From: Pseudomonadota bacterium
Lineage (GTDB): Bacteria; Desulfobacterota; Desulfobacteria; Desulfobacterales; JAHIVH01
Direction of reading: 5' to 3'
Length of the DNA stretch: 64,000 bases
Assembly (NCBI GenBank): GCA_018816735.1
Contig: JAHIVH010000060.1
Span: 24,470 to 88,469 of the forward strand
Below, piece by piece: positions 31,241 to 41,373 of the stretch (the stretch's first letter is position 1; each line of letters begins with the position of its first letter). The translations under genes were made by a program, and so were the position numbers. The notes beneath the pieces are model-generated. The model saw only the letters and a list, made by a program, of their open reading frames with translations, searched no databases and was not told the DNA's origin.

Positions 31241-32338
31241 TTGAAATTCACCATGTTTAAAATTATTCCCCAAAATGACCGGAGACAGGCAAAATTGATT
31301 CGCCGTTTTTTTATGTCGGCAGGTTCCTATTTAATGTGTATTTTGCTGATATTTTATGGTCATTTTCAAGGTTTCAGCCTTCAATTATCTTTTCCCCTGC
31401 TTTGTCTTTATTCTTTTACGGCAATGGCCACACAGGTCGTTTTTTATGCCATATTCAGGTCTGGCATCAACAAACGATCCAATGACCCAAGTCTGACCAT
31501 CCCCCAAATGGTTGTTGCTGTGTTTTGGCTCTCGGTTGTCTCTTTTTACTGTGCAGAGCAGGCAAGATCATTGATATTACTATTTTATCTGGTGATATTT
31601 ATTTTTGGTGTATTCAAGCTTCAGGTATACCAGTTTCTTTTATTGTCTGTTTTTGCTTTGGGCAGTTATATGTCTGCCATTGTCATGCTGCTTGTTTTCA
31701 GGCCGGAAGCGGTCAATATCAGGCTTGAGGTCCTTAATTGTGTGGGGCTGGGCATCATTCTTTTCTGGTTCTCTTTTGTGGGCGGGTATATCAACAGGCT
31801 CAGGGAAAAGCTTGTGGAGGCCCTTGGGATCATCAAAAAACTGGCCACCCATGATGAACTGACCAACGTGTATAACCGGCGAAAGCTGTTTGAGAGCCTT
31901 CAGCGGGAAAAAGCACTTGCAGACAGAAATGGATCAACTTTTTCCATTTGCATGTTCGATCTCGATTTGTTCAAGGAAATTAATGATACGTATGGACATC
32001 TTGTTGGAGATACGGTCTTGAAGATCGTTGCCAATGCCATTCAGAATGATTTGAGAGAGGAAGATTATATTGCAAGATACGGCGGGGAAGAATTTGTGCT
32101 TATTCTTTCCTATCCGGAAGTGGAAAGCGCTGTGAAATGTGCGGAGCGTTTGCGGACACTGACGGAAAATCTCAGTTTTCCGGGTATGCCGAATTCATTT
32201 AATATCACCATCTCCTTTGGGGTTACCGGATACAAGTCACCGGAATCCATTGAAACGACTCTTGCCAGAGCAGATGCCGCCTTGTATCGTGCAAAAACAA
32301 GAGGCCGGAACAGGGTGGAGTTTGACAAGCCATCCTGA
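31241..32338 (+). CDS. membrane-anchored diguanylate cyclase (GGDEF)
   Basis: Six hydrophobic segments, then HDELTNVYNRRKLFE and ARYGGEEFVLIL. Confidence 0.92.
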   Translation: MKFTMFKIIPQNDRRQAKLIRRFFMSAGSYLMCILLIFYGHFQGFSLQLSFPLLCLYSFTAMATQVVFYAIFRSGINKRSNDPSLTIPQMVVAVFWLSVVSFYCAEQARSLILLFYLVIFIFGVFKLQVYQFLLLSVFALGSYMSAIVMLLVFRPEAVNIRLEVLNCVGLGIILFWFSFVGGYINRLREKLVEALGIIKKLATHDELTNVYNRRKLFESLQREKALADRNGSTFSICMFDLDLFKEINDTYGHLVGDTVLKIVANAIQNDLREEDYIARYGGEEFVLILSYPEVESAVKCAERLRTLTENLSFPGMPNSFNITISFGVTGYKSPESIETTLARADAALYRAKTRGRNRVEFDKPS

Positions 32339-32508
32339 CATTTTTTAAAGGTGCTTAAGGATCAATGCATCTGTTATGGCAACACAATCTTGTGAAAAAT
32401 CCCTCTGAGATTTCTTATTGACATATGGACGAGAATAATAGAAACTGTCCCTTTTCGAATTTAAGATTACGGTCTATAGCTGAAAAATAAGTTGGAGGAT
32501 TAAACGGT

Positions 32509-33837
32509 ATGACTGACGAAGCTATTAAAATTAGCGGAAAAAAGGGAAGTTATTTTATTGACATGGTAAAGACCCTTCTGCCTGAAGGAGGCAATCTTAA
32601 CCTGTGCCTGACATGTGGTGCCTGTTCTTCCGGATGTCCGGCCACTGGCCTTGCGGGAATGGATCCGAGAAAATTTCTGAGGATGGCCGCCCTGGGCATG
32701 GATGATGAAATCAAGGCATCAAAATGGCCCTGGATGTGCACGATGTGCCAACGATGCATCTATGTTTGTCCAATGAAAATTGATATTCCTCAACTGGTTT
32801 TCAATGCAAGGACATTGACGCCAAGGGAAGATCGGCCAAAGGGTATTCGGGATTCCTGTGATATGGCTCTTAAAGTCGATACGTGCAGCGCTATGGGATG
32901 CAGTGTGGAAGACTTTGAATTTGTTGTGGGGGATGTTCTGGAAGAGATCAGGGAGGCGGACCCATTCTGGGAAGAACGGGACCTGCAGGCCCCTATCGAC
33001 AAGGAGGGCGCTGAATTTTTCGTCAATCAGAATTCAAGGGAGCCCATGACCGAACCTGAGGAGATGGCGCCGCTTTGGAAAATTTTAAACTTGGCTGGTG
33101 TGAACTGGACCTATGGCAGCAAAGCCTGGACAGGTGAAAACTACTGTCTTTTCATGGCAGACAATGAGAGCTGGAAAAAAATTGTAACCATGCAGACGGA
33201 ACAAACGGAGAAATTGAGGTGTAAAACATACCTCAACACCGAGTGAGGGCACGTTACCTTCTCAGTCCTGGCAGGACTGAAAAAATTCAACATTCCTCAC
33301 ACCTTTCAAGTCAAAAACATGTACGAATACTACGCCAAGTGGATTCGTGAAGGCAAACTCAAAGTCAATTCCGACTGGAACAAAGATCTGAAAATCAAAT
33401 TCACCGTTCAGGATCCCTGCCAAATCGTCCGGAAATCGTTTGGCGATCCAATCGCAGATGATTTGCGGTATGTTGTCAAATCGGTTGTGGGTGAAGAAAA
33501 TTTTGTCGACATGACTCCCAACAAATCAAATAACTACTGCTGTGGCGGTGGCGGCGGATTTTTGCAGTCAGGGTTCAAGGAAGAACGGCTGGCATATGGC
33601 AAAATAAAAGACATGCAGATTAAGGCCACAGGTGCGGACTATTGTATTGCCGGCTGTCACAATTGCCATGCTCAGATTCATGAACTGAGCGAACATTATG
33701 GCGGTCATTATCCGGTGGTTCATCTCTGGACATTGATTTGTCTTTCCATGGGCGTTCTGGGTGAAAACGAACGGACCTATCTGGGAGAGGACCTTGCGGA
33801 TATTTATCCGCCCAATGTTTACCTGAATGAAGACTAG
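32509..33837 (+). CDS. HdrD/GlpC-like (Fe-S)-binding protein, probable selenoprotein with Sec at in-frame UGA 33244-33246
   Basis: ORFs 32509..33246 and 33319..33837 are in the same frame and separated only by TGA. N-terminal CLTCGACSSGCP and CTMCQRCIYVCP, C-terminal CCG domain NNYCCGGGGGFLQSG...CIAGCHNCHAQIHEL. The TGA replaces the Cys expected in a TEC-GH motif (LNTE-U-GHVTFSV). Hairpin TCAGTCC-TGGCA-GGACTGA starts 15 nt after the UGA. RBS ttggagg. Confidence 0.88.
33262..33280 (+). promoter_or_regulatory. candidate SECIS element
   Basis: 7-bp perfect stem 33262-33268 / 33274-33280 with a 5-nt loop UGGCA beginning 22 nt after the UGA. Confidence 0.75.
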
Positions 33838-33869
33838 CAGGACGTTTTTATAAAAATTAATACCATTTT

Positions 33870-33914
33870 ATCCCCGGTTATTCCTCGATACAGGCATTTC
33901 CGGGGATTTTTTTA
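33870..33914 (+). terminator. rho-independent terminator
   Basis: ATCCCCGG (33870-33877) ... CCGGGGAT (33900-33907) followed by a T-run. Confidence 0.8.
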
Positions 33915-33921
33915 GCAAAGC

Positions 33922-34326
33922 CTAACGCTTTTGCAATCCGGAAAACCGGTTCAGAAGATAATAGGCTGCCACACCCAATACACTGCCAACAGTGTCTGCC
34001 AGAACATCATAGACATCTGCATTCCTTGATGGAACAAAGGACTGATGGAATTCATCGCTTACACCATATAAAGAGGCGCAAAGTATGCTTAAAAGGATGA
34101 GCGTCCTTTTTTTTCTGATCGGGTATGTTATCAACGCCCTTAAAAAAAGCGCACCCAGAAGGGCATATCCCCCAAAATGAAGGACCTTGTCATTGGAAAA
34201 TGCTTTTGGAATCATTTCCGGTGCCGGAAATGAAGACTGAATGAAAATGGCAATACAATAAATGATCACAGGAAGCCTGTGAAAGAACAATAGGGTCAGT
34301 TTGTGTTTCATGGAAAGATATTGCAT
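33922..34326 (-). CDS. VanZ-like family membrane protein
   Basis: DKVLHFGGYALLGALFLRAL, ILCASLYGVSDEFHQSFVPSRNADVYDVLADTVGSVLG. Confidence 0.9.
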   Translation of the reverse strand: MQYLSMKHKLTLLFFHRLPVIIYCIAIFIQSSFPAPEMIPKAFSNDKVLHFGGYALLGALFLRALITYPIRKKRTLILLSILCASLYGVSDEFHQSFVPSRNADVYDVLADTVGSVLGVAAYYLLNRFSGLQKR

Positions 34327-34364
34327 GCGCAGGGATTCATATCCCCGCGCATCATTTTATTTTG

Positions 34365-36281
34365 TCATGCATTAAAAAAATTTGAGTCGGATCGCTTTTG
34401 CCGGATATGCGCGCGGATATTTTCCAGGAACAATGCCTGATCCACACCCATCGTCACTTTACCGTCAAGTGATCGTACAGAAAGGGTTTTTGTCTCTTTT
34501 TCCTTTTCACCGATTGTTAAAATCAAAGGGATCTGGTTGATCTGGGCTTCCCTGATTTTTTTCTTGAGACTTTCCGTTCTGGCATCGATATCCATTCTAA
34601 GACCGTTTGATTCAAGATCAGATTGAACGGTTTTTGCATAGGGTAAAAGGTCGTCATTGATCGGCAGGATGATCGCCTGAACCGGCGCCAGCCATAACGG
34701 GAATTTTCCTGCAAAATGCTCGATCAGAATTCCCATGAAACGTTCCACGGATCCATATACGACCCTGTGAATCATTATGGGTCGTTTTTTGGTGTTATCT
34801 TTTCCGATGTAGGCAAGATCAAACCGTTCGGGCAGAGACATATCGAGCTGAATGGTTCCGCACTGCCAGGTTCGTCCCAGTGCATCCTTGATGTGGATAT
34901 CGATTTTGGGACCATAAAATGCGCCGTCACCTGTGTTGATTTTATAATCCTTCCCGTAAGCATTCAGAGCGGCTTCCAGACCCGATGTGGCCATTTCCCA
35001 TTGTTCGTCTGTGCCTATTGATTTTTCCGGACGCGTGGACAGTTCCAGATGAAAACCCAGGCCAAATGTGCTGTAGATGCGTTCAACCAGTTGAAGAACA
35101 CCTATAATTTCAGCTTCGATCTGATCCGGCCGCATGAAAATATGGGCATCATCCTGATGAAATGCCCGGACCCTGAAAAGACCGGAAAGCGCCCCGCTCA
35201 GTTCATGCCGATGAACCAGTCCGACTTCTCCTGCACGAATGGGAAGATCCCTGTAAGAATGCTGTTTGGTCCCGAAAAGAAGCATGCCCCCAGGGCAGTT
35301 CATCGGTTTGATGGCATAATCAAAATCATCGATTGAGGATGTATACATGTTTTCCCGGTAATTTTCCCAATGGCCGCTGCGTTCCCAGAGGGACCGGTGA
35401 AGCATGACAGGGGTTTTTGTTTCCACATACCCTGCCTTTTTGTGTTCTTCCCGCCAGTATTCAAGAAGTGCATTCCAGAGATTCATGCCTTTGGGATGGA
35501 AGAAAGGCATACCTGGGGCCTCATCGTGAAAACTGAACAGATCAAACTGGGCGCCCAGCTTCCGATGATCTCTTTTCTGGGCTTCTTCAAGCACATACAG
35601 GTATTGTTTGAGTTCTTTCTTATCGAAAAAGGCCGTGCCATACACCCTTTGCAGTTGTGCTTTGGCCTGATCCGCCCGCCAATATGCGCCGGATACTTTC
35701 ATCAGCTTGATGGCCTTGATCATACCTGTGTCAGGCAGATGGGGGCCACGACAGAGATCCGTAAAGTCTCCCTGAGTATAGATAGAAATGGTATCGTCAT
35801 CAAGCTCTGAAATCAGTTCGGTTTTATACGGATCATCCCTGAATCGGTCCAGGGCGTCTTTTTTTGAAATTTTTTGCCTGATAAACGGATGTTTTTCCTG
35901 GATAATCTGTTTTATCTCGGTCTCGATTTTTTCAAAATCATCTTCTGAAACCGGTGACATATCGATATCATAGTAAAATCCGTCTTCCACCACAGGCCCT
36001 ATGGCAAGCTTGATGCCGGGATAGAGATGGCTGATGGCCTGGGCCATCACATGGGCGGAGCTATGTCTCAGAATGTCTACCGCTTCTTTGTCTTTTGTCG
36101 TTATAAACCGTACCCGGGCGTCTTTTTCTATTGATTCCGAAAGATCTGTCAGGTTCCCGTCAATTTCCATGGCCACACACGTCCTTGCGAATCCTTCAGA
36201 AATGGAGGTGGCCACGTCAAAACCAGTAGGAGCCGTTTCAAATTGTTTTTTACTATTGTCTGGAAGTGTTATATTTATCAT
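34365..36281 (-). CDS. thrS: threonyl-tRNA synthetase
   Basis: TGS domain, HSSAHVMAQAI, MNCPGGMLLF, GDGAFYGPKIDIHIKDALGRTWQCGTIQLD. Confidence 0.97.
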   Translation of the reverse strand: MINITLPDNSKKQFETAPTGFDVATSISEGFARTCVAMEIDGNLTDLSESIEKDARVRFITTKDKEAVDILRHSSAHVMAQAISHLYPGIKLAIGPVVEDGFYYDIDMSPVSEDDFEKIETEIKQIIQEKHPFIRQKISKKDALDRFRDDPYKTELISELDDDTISIYTQGDFTDLCRGPHLPDTGMIKAIKLMKVSGAYWRADQAKAQLQRVYGTAFFDKKELKQYLYVLEEAQKRDHRKLGAQFDLFSFHDEAPGMPFFHPKGMNLWNALLEYWREEHKKAGYVETKTPVMLHRSLWERSGHWENYRENMYTSSIDDFDYAIKPMNCPGGMLLFGTKQHSYRDLPIRAGEVGLVHRHELSGALSGLFRVRAFHQDDAHIFMRPDQIEAEIIGVLQLVERIYSTFGLGFHLELSTRPEKSIGTDEQWEMATSGLEAALNAYGKDYKINTGDGAFYGPKIDIHIKDALGRTWQCGTIQLDMSLPERFDLAYIGKDNTKKRPIMIHRVVYGSVERFMGILIEHFAGKFPLWLAPVQAIILPINDDLLPYAKTVQSDLESNGLRMDIDARTESLKKKIREAQINQIPLILTIGEKEKETKTLSVRSLDGKVTMGVDQALFLENIRAHIRQKRSDSNFFNA

Positions 36282-36480
36282 TTGAATAAACCATGTTTGT
36301 TCGTCGTTCAGGTCAATTAAACCACTTAATAAATTCAGTTAATCTTCGATCTTTAGGTGAAATGCACCCTGTGGTCAAGGAAAAAGTAAGAATATCTATG
36401 GCCTTGCAAAGTTGGGCAAAGTTGAATAGATTACAGAACGGAGATTTTTTAACCTGATAATTAACCGGAAATGGACAGAA

Positions 36481-37620
36481 ATGAATTTGCCCGGAAAAAA
36501 ACTTGTTTTTATAGATAAAATGGAAGACCTTGCGGTTTTCGTGCCAGACTTTGAAGGGAGCAGCAGGCTTGCGGTTGATCTGGAAGCAGATTCCATGTAC
36601 CACTTTAAAGAAAAAGTGTGCCTGGTTCAGATAGCCAATCAGAATACAACGATTGTCATCGATACCCTGAAGATTAAAAACCTGAACTGCCTGAAACCCT
36701 TATTTGCCAATCCTGAGTTAGAGAAAGTTTTTCATGGCAGTGACTATGATGTCAGGTCCCTTTACAGGGATTTCAAAATAGATATTCATAATCTTTTTGA
36801 TACGGAACTGGCGTCACGGTTTTTAGGTGTCAGGGAAACAGGTCTGGGCGCTGTGCTCCTAAACCGTTTCTCCGTGAGTCTTGATAAAAAGTTTCAGAAA
36901 AAAGACTGGTCACAAAGACCACTTCCCAAAGGGATGATTGAATATGGGGCAAAAGATGTGACTTATCTGTTGCCACTTGCAGATATCCTGAAAGAGGAGT
37001 TGATCGAAAAAGACCGGTTGGCATGGGTTTTGGAAGAATGTGAATACCAGAGCCGTGTCAGGGCGTCGTCAACGGATAACGAACAGTTGTTTCTTAAAGT
37101 AAGAGGTGCTGGACGTCTTGATAGAAAAAGTCTTGCTGTTCTTGAACAACTGCTTCACTACAGATTGTCAAAAGCTTCAAAAATGAATCGGCCACCTTTC
37201 AAAATTATTGGAAATGCCGGGCTCCTTGAACTGGCAATCAACAAACCCGTGACCATGGAATCCTTATTGAAAACAAACATACTGAGTTCACGTCAAATCG
37301 AAATATACGCACAAGGCATGATTCAAAGCATCAAGCGTGCCATGAAAATGCCTGAGGAAAAATTGCCCCGTTATCCTCATAAGCGCATGCCACGATTGAA
37401 ACCGTCTGTAACAAAACAGATAGAGGCCATTAAAAAATGGCGGGATCAGACCGCTGAAAAACTTGATTTGGATCCGTCTCTTTTATTAAATAAAGCAATC
37501 ATCAACGATATTGCCATGAGACACCCGGTAAACCCGGAGGAACTTGAGAACATAAATGGACTTAAAAACTGGCAAAAACAAGTCTTCGGCGAGGATATTG
37601 TACGCATTTTAAAGGCATAG
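36481..37620 (+). CDS. rnd: ribonuclease D-like 3'-5' exonuclease with HRDC domain
   Basis: LAVDLEADSMYHF, KVFHGSDYDVRSLYRDF, YGAKDVTYLLPL. C-terminal HRDC-like region. Confidence 0.9.
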   Translation: MNLPGKKLVFIDKMEDLAVFVPDFEGSSRLAVDLEADSMYHFKEKVCLVQIANQNTTIVIDTLKIKNLNCLKPLFANPELEKVFHGSDYDVRSLYRDFKIDIHNLFDTELASRFLGVRETGLGAVLLNRFSVSLDKKFQKKDWSQRPLPKGMIEYGAKDVTYLLPLADILKEELIEKDRLAWVLEECEYQSRVRASSTDNEQLFLKVRGAGRLDRKSLAVLEQLLHYRLSKASKMNRPPFKIIGNAGLLELAINKPVTMESLLKTNILSSRQIEIYAQGMIQSIKRAMKMPEEKLPRYPHKRMPRLKPSVTKQIEAIKKWRDQTAEKLDLDPSLLLNKAIINDIAMRHPVNPEELENINGLKNWQKQVFGEDIVRILKA

Positions 37621-37643
37621 ATGAAAGCATCTGGGGAGTATTA

Positions 37644-38255
37644 ATGGAAGAGCATATTACATTCGGATCAGACGGACTTTCTATTGAAGGGTTGCTTGCA
37701 CAGGGAACCGGGAAGAGAGGCATTGTTATCACTCACCCTCACCCGCATTATGGCGGAGATATGCATAATGCCATCGTTGATCTGATTAAAAAAGTCGGAA
37801 GATATTACGATTATACGACGCTAAGGTTTAATTTCCGTGGGACAGGCCGCAGTGAAGGGCATTTTGATGATGGTTCGGGCGAACAGAGTGATATTTTAAA
37901 CGCAGTGGCTTTTCTTCAACATATGGGCATAAAACAGGTTGACCTTGCAGGATATTCGTTTGGTGCCTGGGTCATTTCCGAATGTTTCAGGGACAAGATA
38001 CCTCCGGTCGATCGGGTAATGATGGTTTCTCCGCCCATTGATTTTCTGGAATTTCATGAAGGCGTTCACATCCCTGGTCTCAATCTTGTCGTGAGTGGTG
38101 ATGAAGATACGTTTGCAATCGATAAGGACATCCGGGCGTATGCGTCTTCGTGGAATAAAGACGTGCATATTCAAATCATCAGTGGTGCCGATCATTTTTA
38201 TTCAGGCATGATGGGAAGGCTTGAAAGTGCCATAAAGCCGTTTTTCCAGTCCTGA
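37644..38255 (+). CDS. alpha/beta hydrolase
   Basis: THPHPHYGGDMHNAIV, RFNFRGTGRSEG, DLAGYSFGAWV nucleophile elbow. Confidence 0.87.
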   Translation: MEEHITFGSDGLSIEGLLAQGTGKRGIVITHPHPHYGGDMHNAIVDLIKKVGRYYDYTTLRFNFRGTGRSEGHFDDGSGEQSDILNAVAFLQHMGIKQVDLAGYSFGAWVISECFRDKIPPVDRVMMVSPPIDFLEFHEGVHIPGLNLVVSGDEDTFAIDKDIRAYASSWNKDVHIQIISGADHFYSGMMGRLESAIKPFFQS

Positions 38256-38303
38256 TTCATTTGCCTGCAGGAAGAAAATGGCATATAGGATTTTTTACAT
38301 GAA

Positions 38304-39971
38304 TTACCAGATGGATTTTTTTTGAGGTTCATTTGTTTCCGGATATTGAGCGTTGATTTCCATAAACTTTTTCTGGTTATCAAGGAAAATCTGGGTCAGT
38401 TCCGGATCAAAGCTTTTTCCCTGTTCATCCCTGAAAAGGGTGATGATGTTTTCCATGCTCCAGGGTTCCTTGTAGATCCGTTTGTGGCTGAGTGCGTCAA
38501 AAACATCCGCGATGGCGGTAATCCTTCCGAAAATATGAATATCTTTTCCGGAGAGTCCTTTTGGATATCCAAATCCGTCCCATCTTTCATGGTGTTGAAG
38601 CGCGATGATGGCGGCGGCCTGCATGATTTCTCTTTCCGAGTTTTGTAGAATGCTGTAGCCGACGGTTGTATGCAGCTTGATAATATCAAATTCTTCTGGA
38701 GTGAGCCTCGATGGTTTGTTTAAAATAGCATCAGGCACACCAATTTTTCCGATATCGTGCATGGGAGATGCGAGTTTCAAGAGATCAGTCTGCGAATCAC
38801 TTAGCCCTGCCTTGTTCGAAAGCAATTCGGAAAAAACAGATACGCGCAGGACATGATTTGCCGTCTCTGTTGACCGGGTTTCAACAATTTCTCCAAGGGT
38901 GAAGATGATTTCTTTCTGGGTGGCGACCAGTTCACGGGAAAGGGATACATTGTCGAAAGCAATGGCTACATTTGAGGCAAAGATTCGTAACAGGTTTCTG
39001 TCCATATCGCCTAGCCTGCTGCATCCTGTCATGTAAATCAGGTTCTGGGAATTTTTCTTTGTGTGAAAGTATCCGATGTAGGCGTCACCTTCAAAAATAT
39101 CCGTCTTGGCTTCAACGGCTTTTCTAAGCCGTTCCAAAATGATTTCAGGAAGAATGGTATGGACGGGCTGATCCACGTAATTTTCAAACTTGCCGGTTGC
39201 TGCAAGAATGATCAGCCCACCTTCACCGTCGTCAACGGCAAAAGCGGAATTCCTTATATATAATGAATCCTCATCCAGTCTCAGGATGGAAAGCAGCTGG
39301 GTCAGCACACCTGTGGCAAATTTTTTCATGGATTTAAATTCAAACAGATGCGTGGATGAGTGGATAATCTGTTCAAGGCCTTTTCTGTTTTTATCAATAA
39401 TGCGTATATCCCTGTAGGATCTCAGGGACGTTGTGATGGCCGTAAACAGTTTTTGTGCGGTCAGCTCTGTTTTGGATTTGTAATCGTTGATGTCATATTC
39501 CATGATAACGGATCTTTCCGGTGCTTTTCCAGGTTGACCGGTTCGAAGAATAATTCTCAGGAAACTATCCCTGAGCGTTTCCCGGATATATTGGGCAACC
39601 TGGAGCCCTGAGTCATCCTCCTCCATCACCACATCAAGCAGAATAATGGCAAAATGGGGTTCTTTTTCAAGAAGGGCAATGGTTTCACTCATGGAGTAGG
39701 TGCTGTAAAATTTAAGAGGATGCCCTTCATAAATATAGTCCGAAAGAACCATTTTTGTGATTTCATGGACTTCTTTTTCATCATCAGCGATAATAATTTT
39801 CCAGGGATTCGTTTCGTCTGATTGGGCACTAGTGGTAGAAATATCGTCTTTTTTATATTTGATCAGATCATCAGATATGTTTGGTGTATTTTCTTTTTCC
39901 ATTTGAATCTCCAGAAAAAAATTCGGTGTGATTATCAGTGGCAAAGTATCAGAATCATACCAATAGATCAA
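38304..39971 (-). CDS. response regulator with DUF3369-like and HD-GYP domains
   Basis: Receiver (IIADDEKEVHEIT...IILLDVVMEED) and HD-GYP (MHDIGKIGVPDAIL, HHERWDGFGYPKGLSGKDI). Confidence 0.92.
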   Translation of the reverse strand: MIYWYDSDTLPLIITPNFFLEIQMEKENTPNISDDLIKYKKDDISTTSAQSDETNPWKIIIADDEKEVHEITKMVLSDYIYEGHPLKFYSTYSMSETIALLEKEPHFAIILLDVVMEEDDSGLQVAQYIRETLRDSFLRIILRTGQPGKAPERSVIMEYDINDYKSKTELTAQKLFTAITTSLRSYRDIRIIDKNRKGLEQIIHSSTHLFEFKSMKKFATGVLTQLLSILRLDEDSLYIRNSAFAVDDGEGGLIILAATGKFENYVDQPVHTILPEIILERLRKAVEAKTDIFEGDAYIGYFHTKKNSQNLIYMTGCSRLGDMDRNLLRIFASNVAIAFDNVSLSRELVATQKEIIFTLGEIVETRSTETANHVLRVSVFSELLSNKAGLSDSQTDLLKLASPMHDIGKIGVPDAILNKPSRLTPEEFDIIKLHTTVGYSILQNSEREIMQAAAIIALQHHERWDGFGYPKGLSGKDIHIFGRITAIADVFDALSHKRIYKEPWSMENIITLFRDEQGKSFDPELTQIFLDNQKKFMEINAQYPETNEPQKKSIW

Positions 39972-40205
39972 TTAGATTCTCAGCGAAAACAGTTTTAATG
40001 GAATCCCGGAACGACCTTTTTCATTCATCAATTGCAGAGGGCAATAAACGGCTGTTAATCGGATAATTTCGTATAATTATTTTGATTCATTCATAATTAT
40101 AATCCTTGATTTTGGTATAAAAGGTAATCTATAATACATGCAAATTCGTACTTGGGTACATGATGATTCAAATGATTTACGCCACTTGATATATAATCTT
40201 GATAC

Positions 40206-40227
40206 CTGCTAATCTTAAGGTTAGCAG
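40206..40227. repeat. 22-nt near-perfect palindrome CTGCTAATCTTAAGGTTAGCAG
   Basis: Single T/G wobble pair. In the intergenic region before the PilZ-like genes. Confidence 0.6.
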
Positions 40228-40474
40228 ATCACGTTTTGAAATGGATATAAAGACGCTTTGGTTTTTATACCGAATCTGACACGAACACACTTTATATTAT
40301 TATTTTCTGACAGGGACGATTCATTTTTTGGATGGTGAAGCAACTATCGTCTGCGATTTTTGTTTGATGCATTGCGAAATGGATATGTCGTTTTCAACAA
40401 TAATGTGGATCACATACCAGGGCATAGCCTCATGGATTAATTCTTTTTTTTAAAATATTAAAGAGGTTATTACA

Positions 40475-40987
40475 ATGATCAGGAGTGGCTATGACAGAAG
40501 GCATCAAAACCGCTATCGAATAAAAAATGGCATATATGCCGCATATGCGCCGACTTTTTTAAGAATGGGGCCGCTGGTGGATGTCAGCCTGAAAGGCTTT
40601 TCTTATTGTTATAAATCCTTGTCGGAAACGGAAAACAGGGGATTGCCCGATCAGCCGGAACTTTGTCTGAGAGTCAATGATTTTTACCTGGACAGGATTT
40701 CATACAAAATCGTATATATGGTTGACAGCGACCACCATGGTGTGTCTGGTTCCGGATTTTCCATGGTCAGATATGGCGTGCAGTTTATCGATCTTAACCC
40801 AACGAATGAAAATATTTTGAAGCAGTTGTTGCAAACCAACACATCCGAAAAGATACCGGACAGAAGAGATGGCACCAACAGAAGAACAGGTCGAAACAGA
40901 AGAAAGTATGATTATCCTCAATTTCAGTCCGAATGGCGGCAAGGTTTAGATCGGCGAAAATTTAAAGACAGAAGAAATATTTCTTGA
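40475..40987 (+). CDS. PilZ-like domain protein with Arg-rich C-terminus
   Basis: DRRHQNRYRIKNGIYAAYAPTFLRMGPLVDVSLKGFSY. C-terminal DRRDGTNRRTGRNRRKY...DRRKFKDRR. Adjacent to another PilZ protein. Confidence 0.65.
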   Translation: MIRSGYDRRHQNRYRIKNGIYAAYAPTFLRMGPLVDVSLKGFSYCYKSLSETENRGLPDQPELCLRVNDFYLDRISYKIVYMVDSDHHGVSGSGFSMVRYGVQFIDLNPTNENILKQLLQTNTSEKIPDRRDGTNRRTGRNRRKYDYPQFQSEWRQGLDRRKFKDRRNIS

Positions 40988-41004
40988 TGAATGGAGGAAA
41001 TCAA

Positions 41005-41373
41005 ATGAAACGGGCACCAGAGAGAATTTTTATTCGAAAATACTGTAAAGAGTCTGTTATTTATACAGATGTCAAATCCGGCAGACGCTTTAATGCTGTC
41101 ATGCATAATTGCAGCATGGATGGGATGTATCTGGAACTTGGTGAGTATATTCCGCCAGGACGGGAAATTGAAGTCAGAGTCAGAAAACAATTGGCCGGTT
41201 CATACCGAAGAGAGAGTTATGAGAATTTTCGTCTGAAAGTGATATGGTGCAAAGAGAGAAAAAATCTTGGCAGGATTTCCTATGGTGTGGGTGTGAGGCG
41301 TGTCATGCCTGAGGCAACACATTCTAATATGATTAAACCTGAGGTCAGATCATGGCATCAAAGCCTGCTGTAG
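41005..41373 (+). CDS. PilZ domain protein
   Basis: RFNAVMHNCSMDGMYLELGEYIPPGREIEVRV...YGVGVRRV. RBS ggagg at 40992. Confidence 0.75.
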   Translation: MKRAPERIFIRKYCKESVIYTDVKSGRRFNAVMHNCSMDGMYLELGEYIPPGREIEVRVRKQLAGSYRRESYENFRLKVIWCKERKNLGRISYGVGVRRVMPEATHSNMIKPEVRSWHQSLL

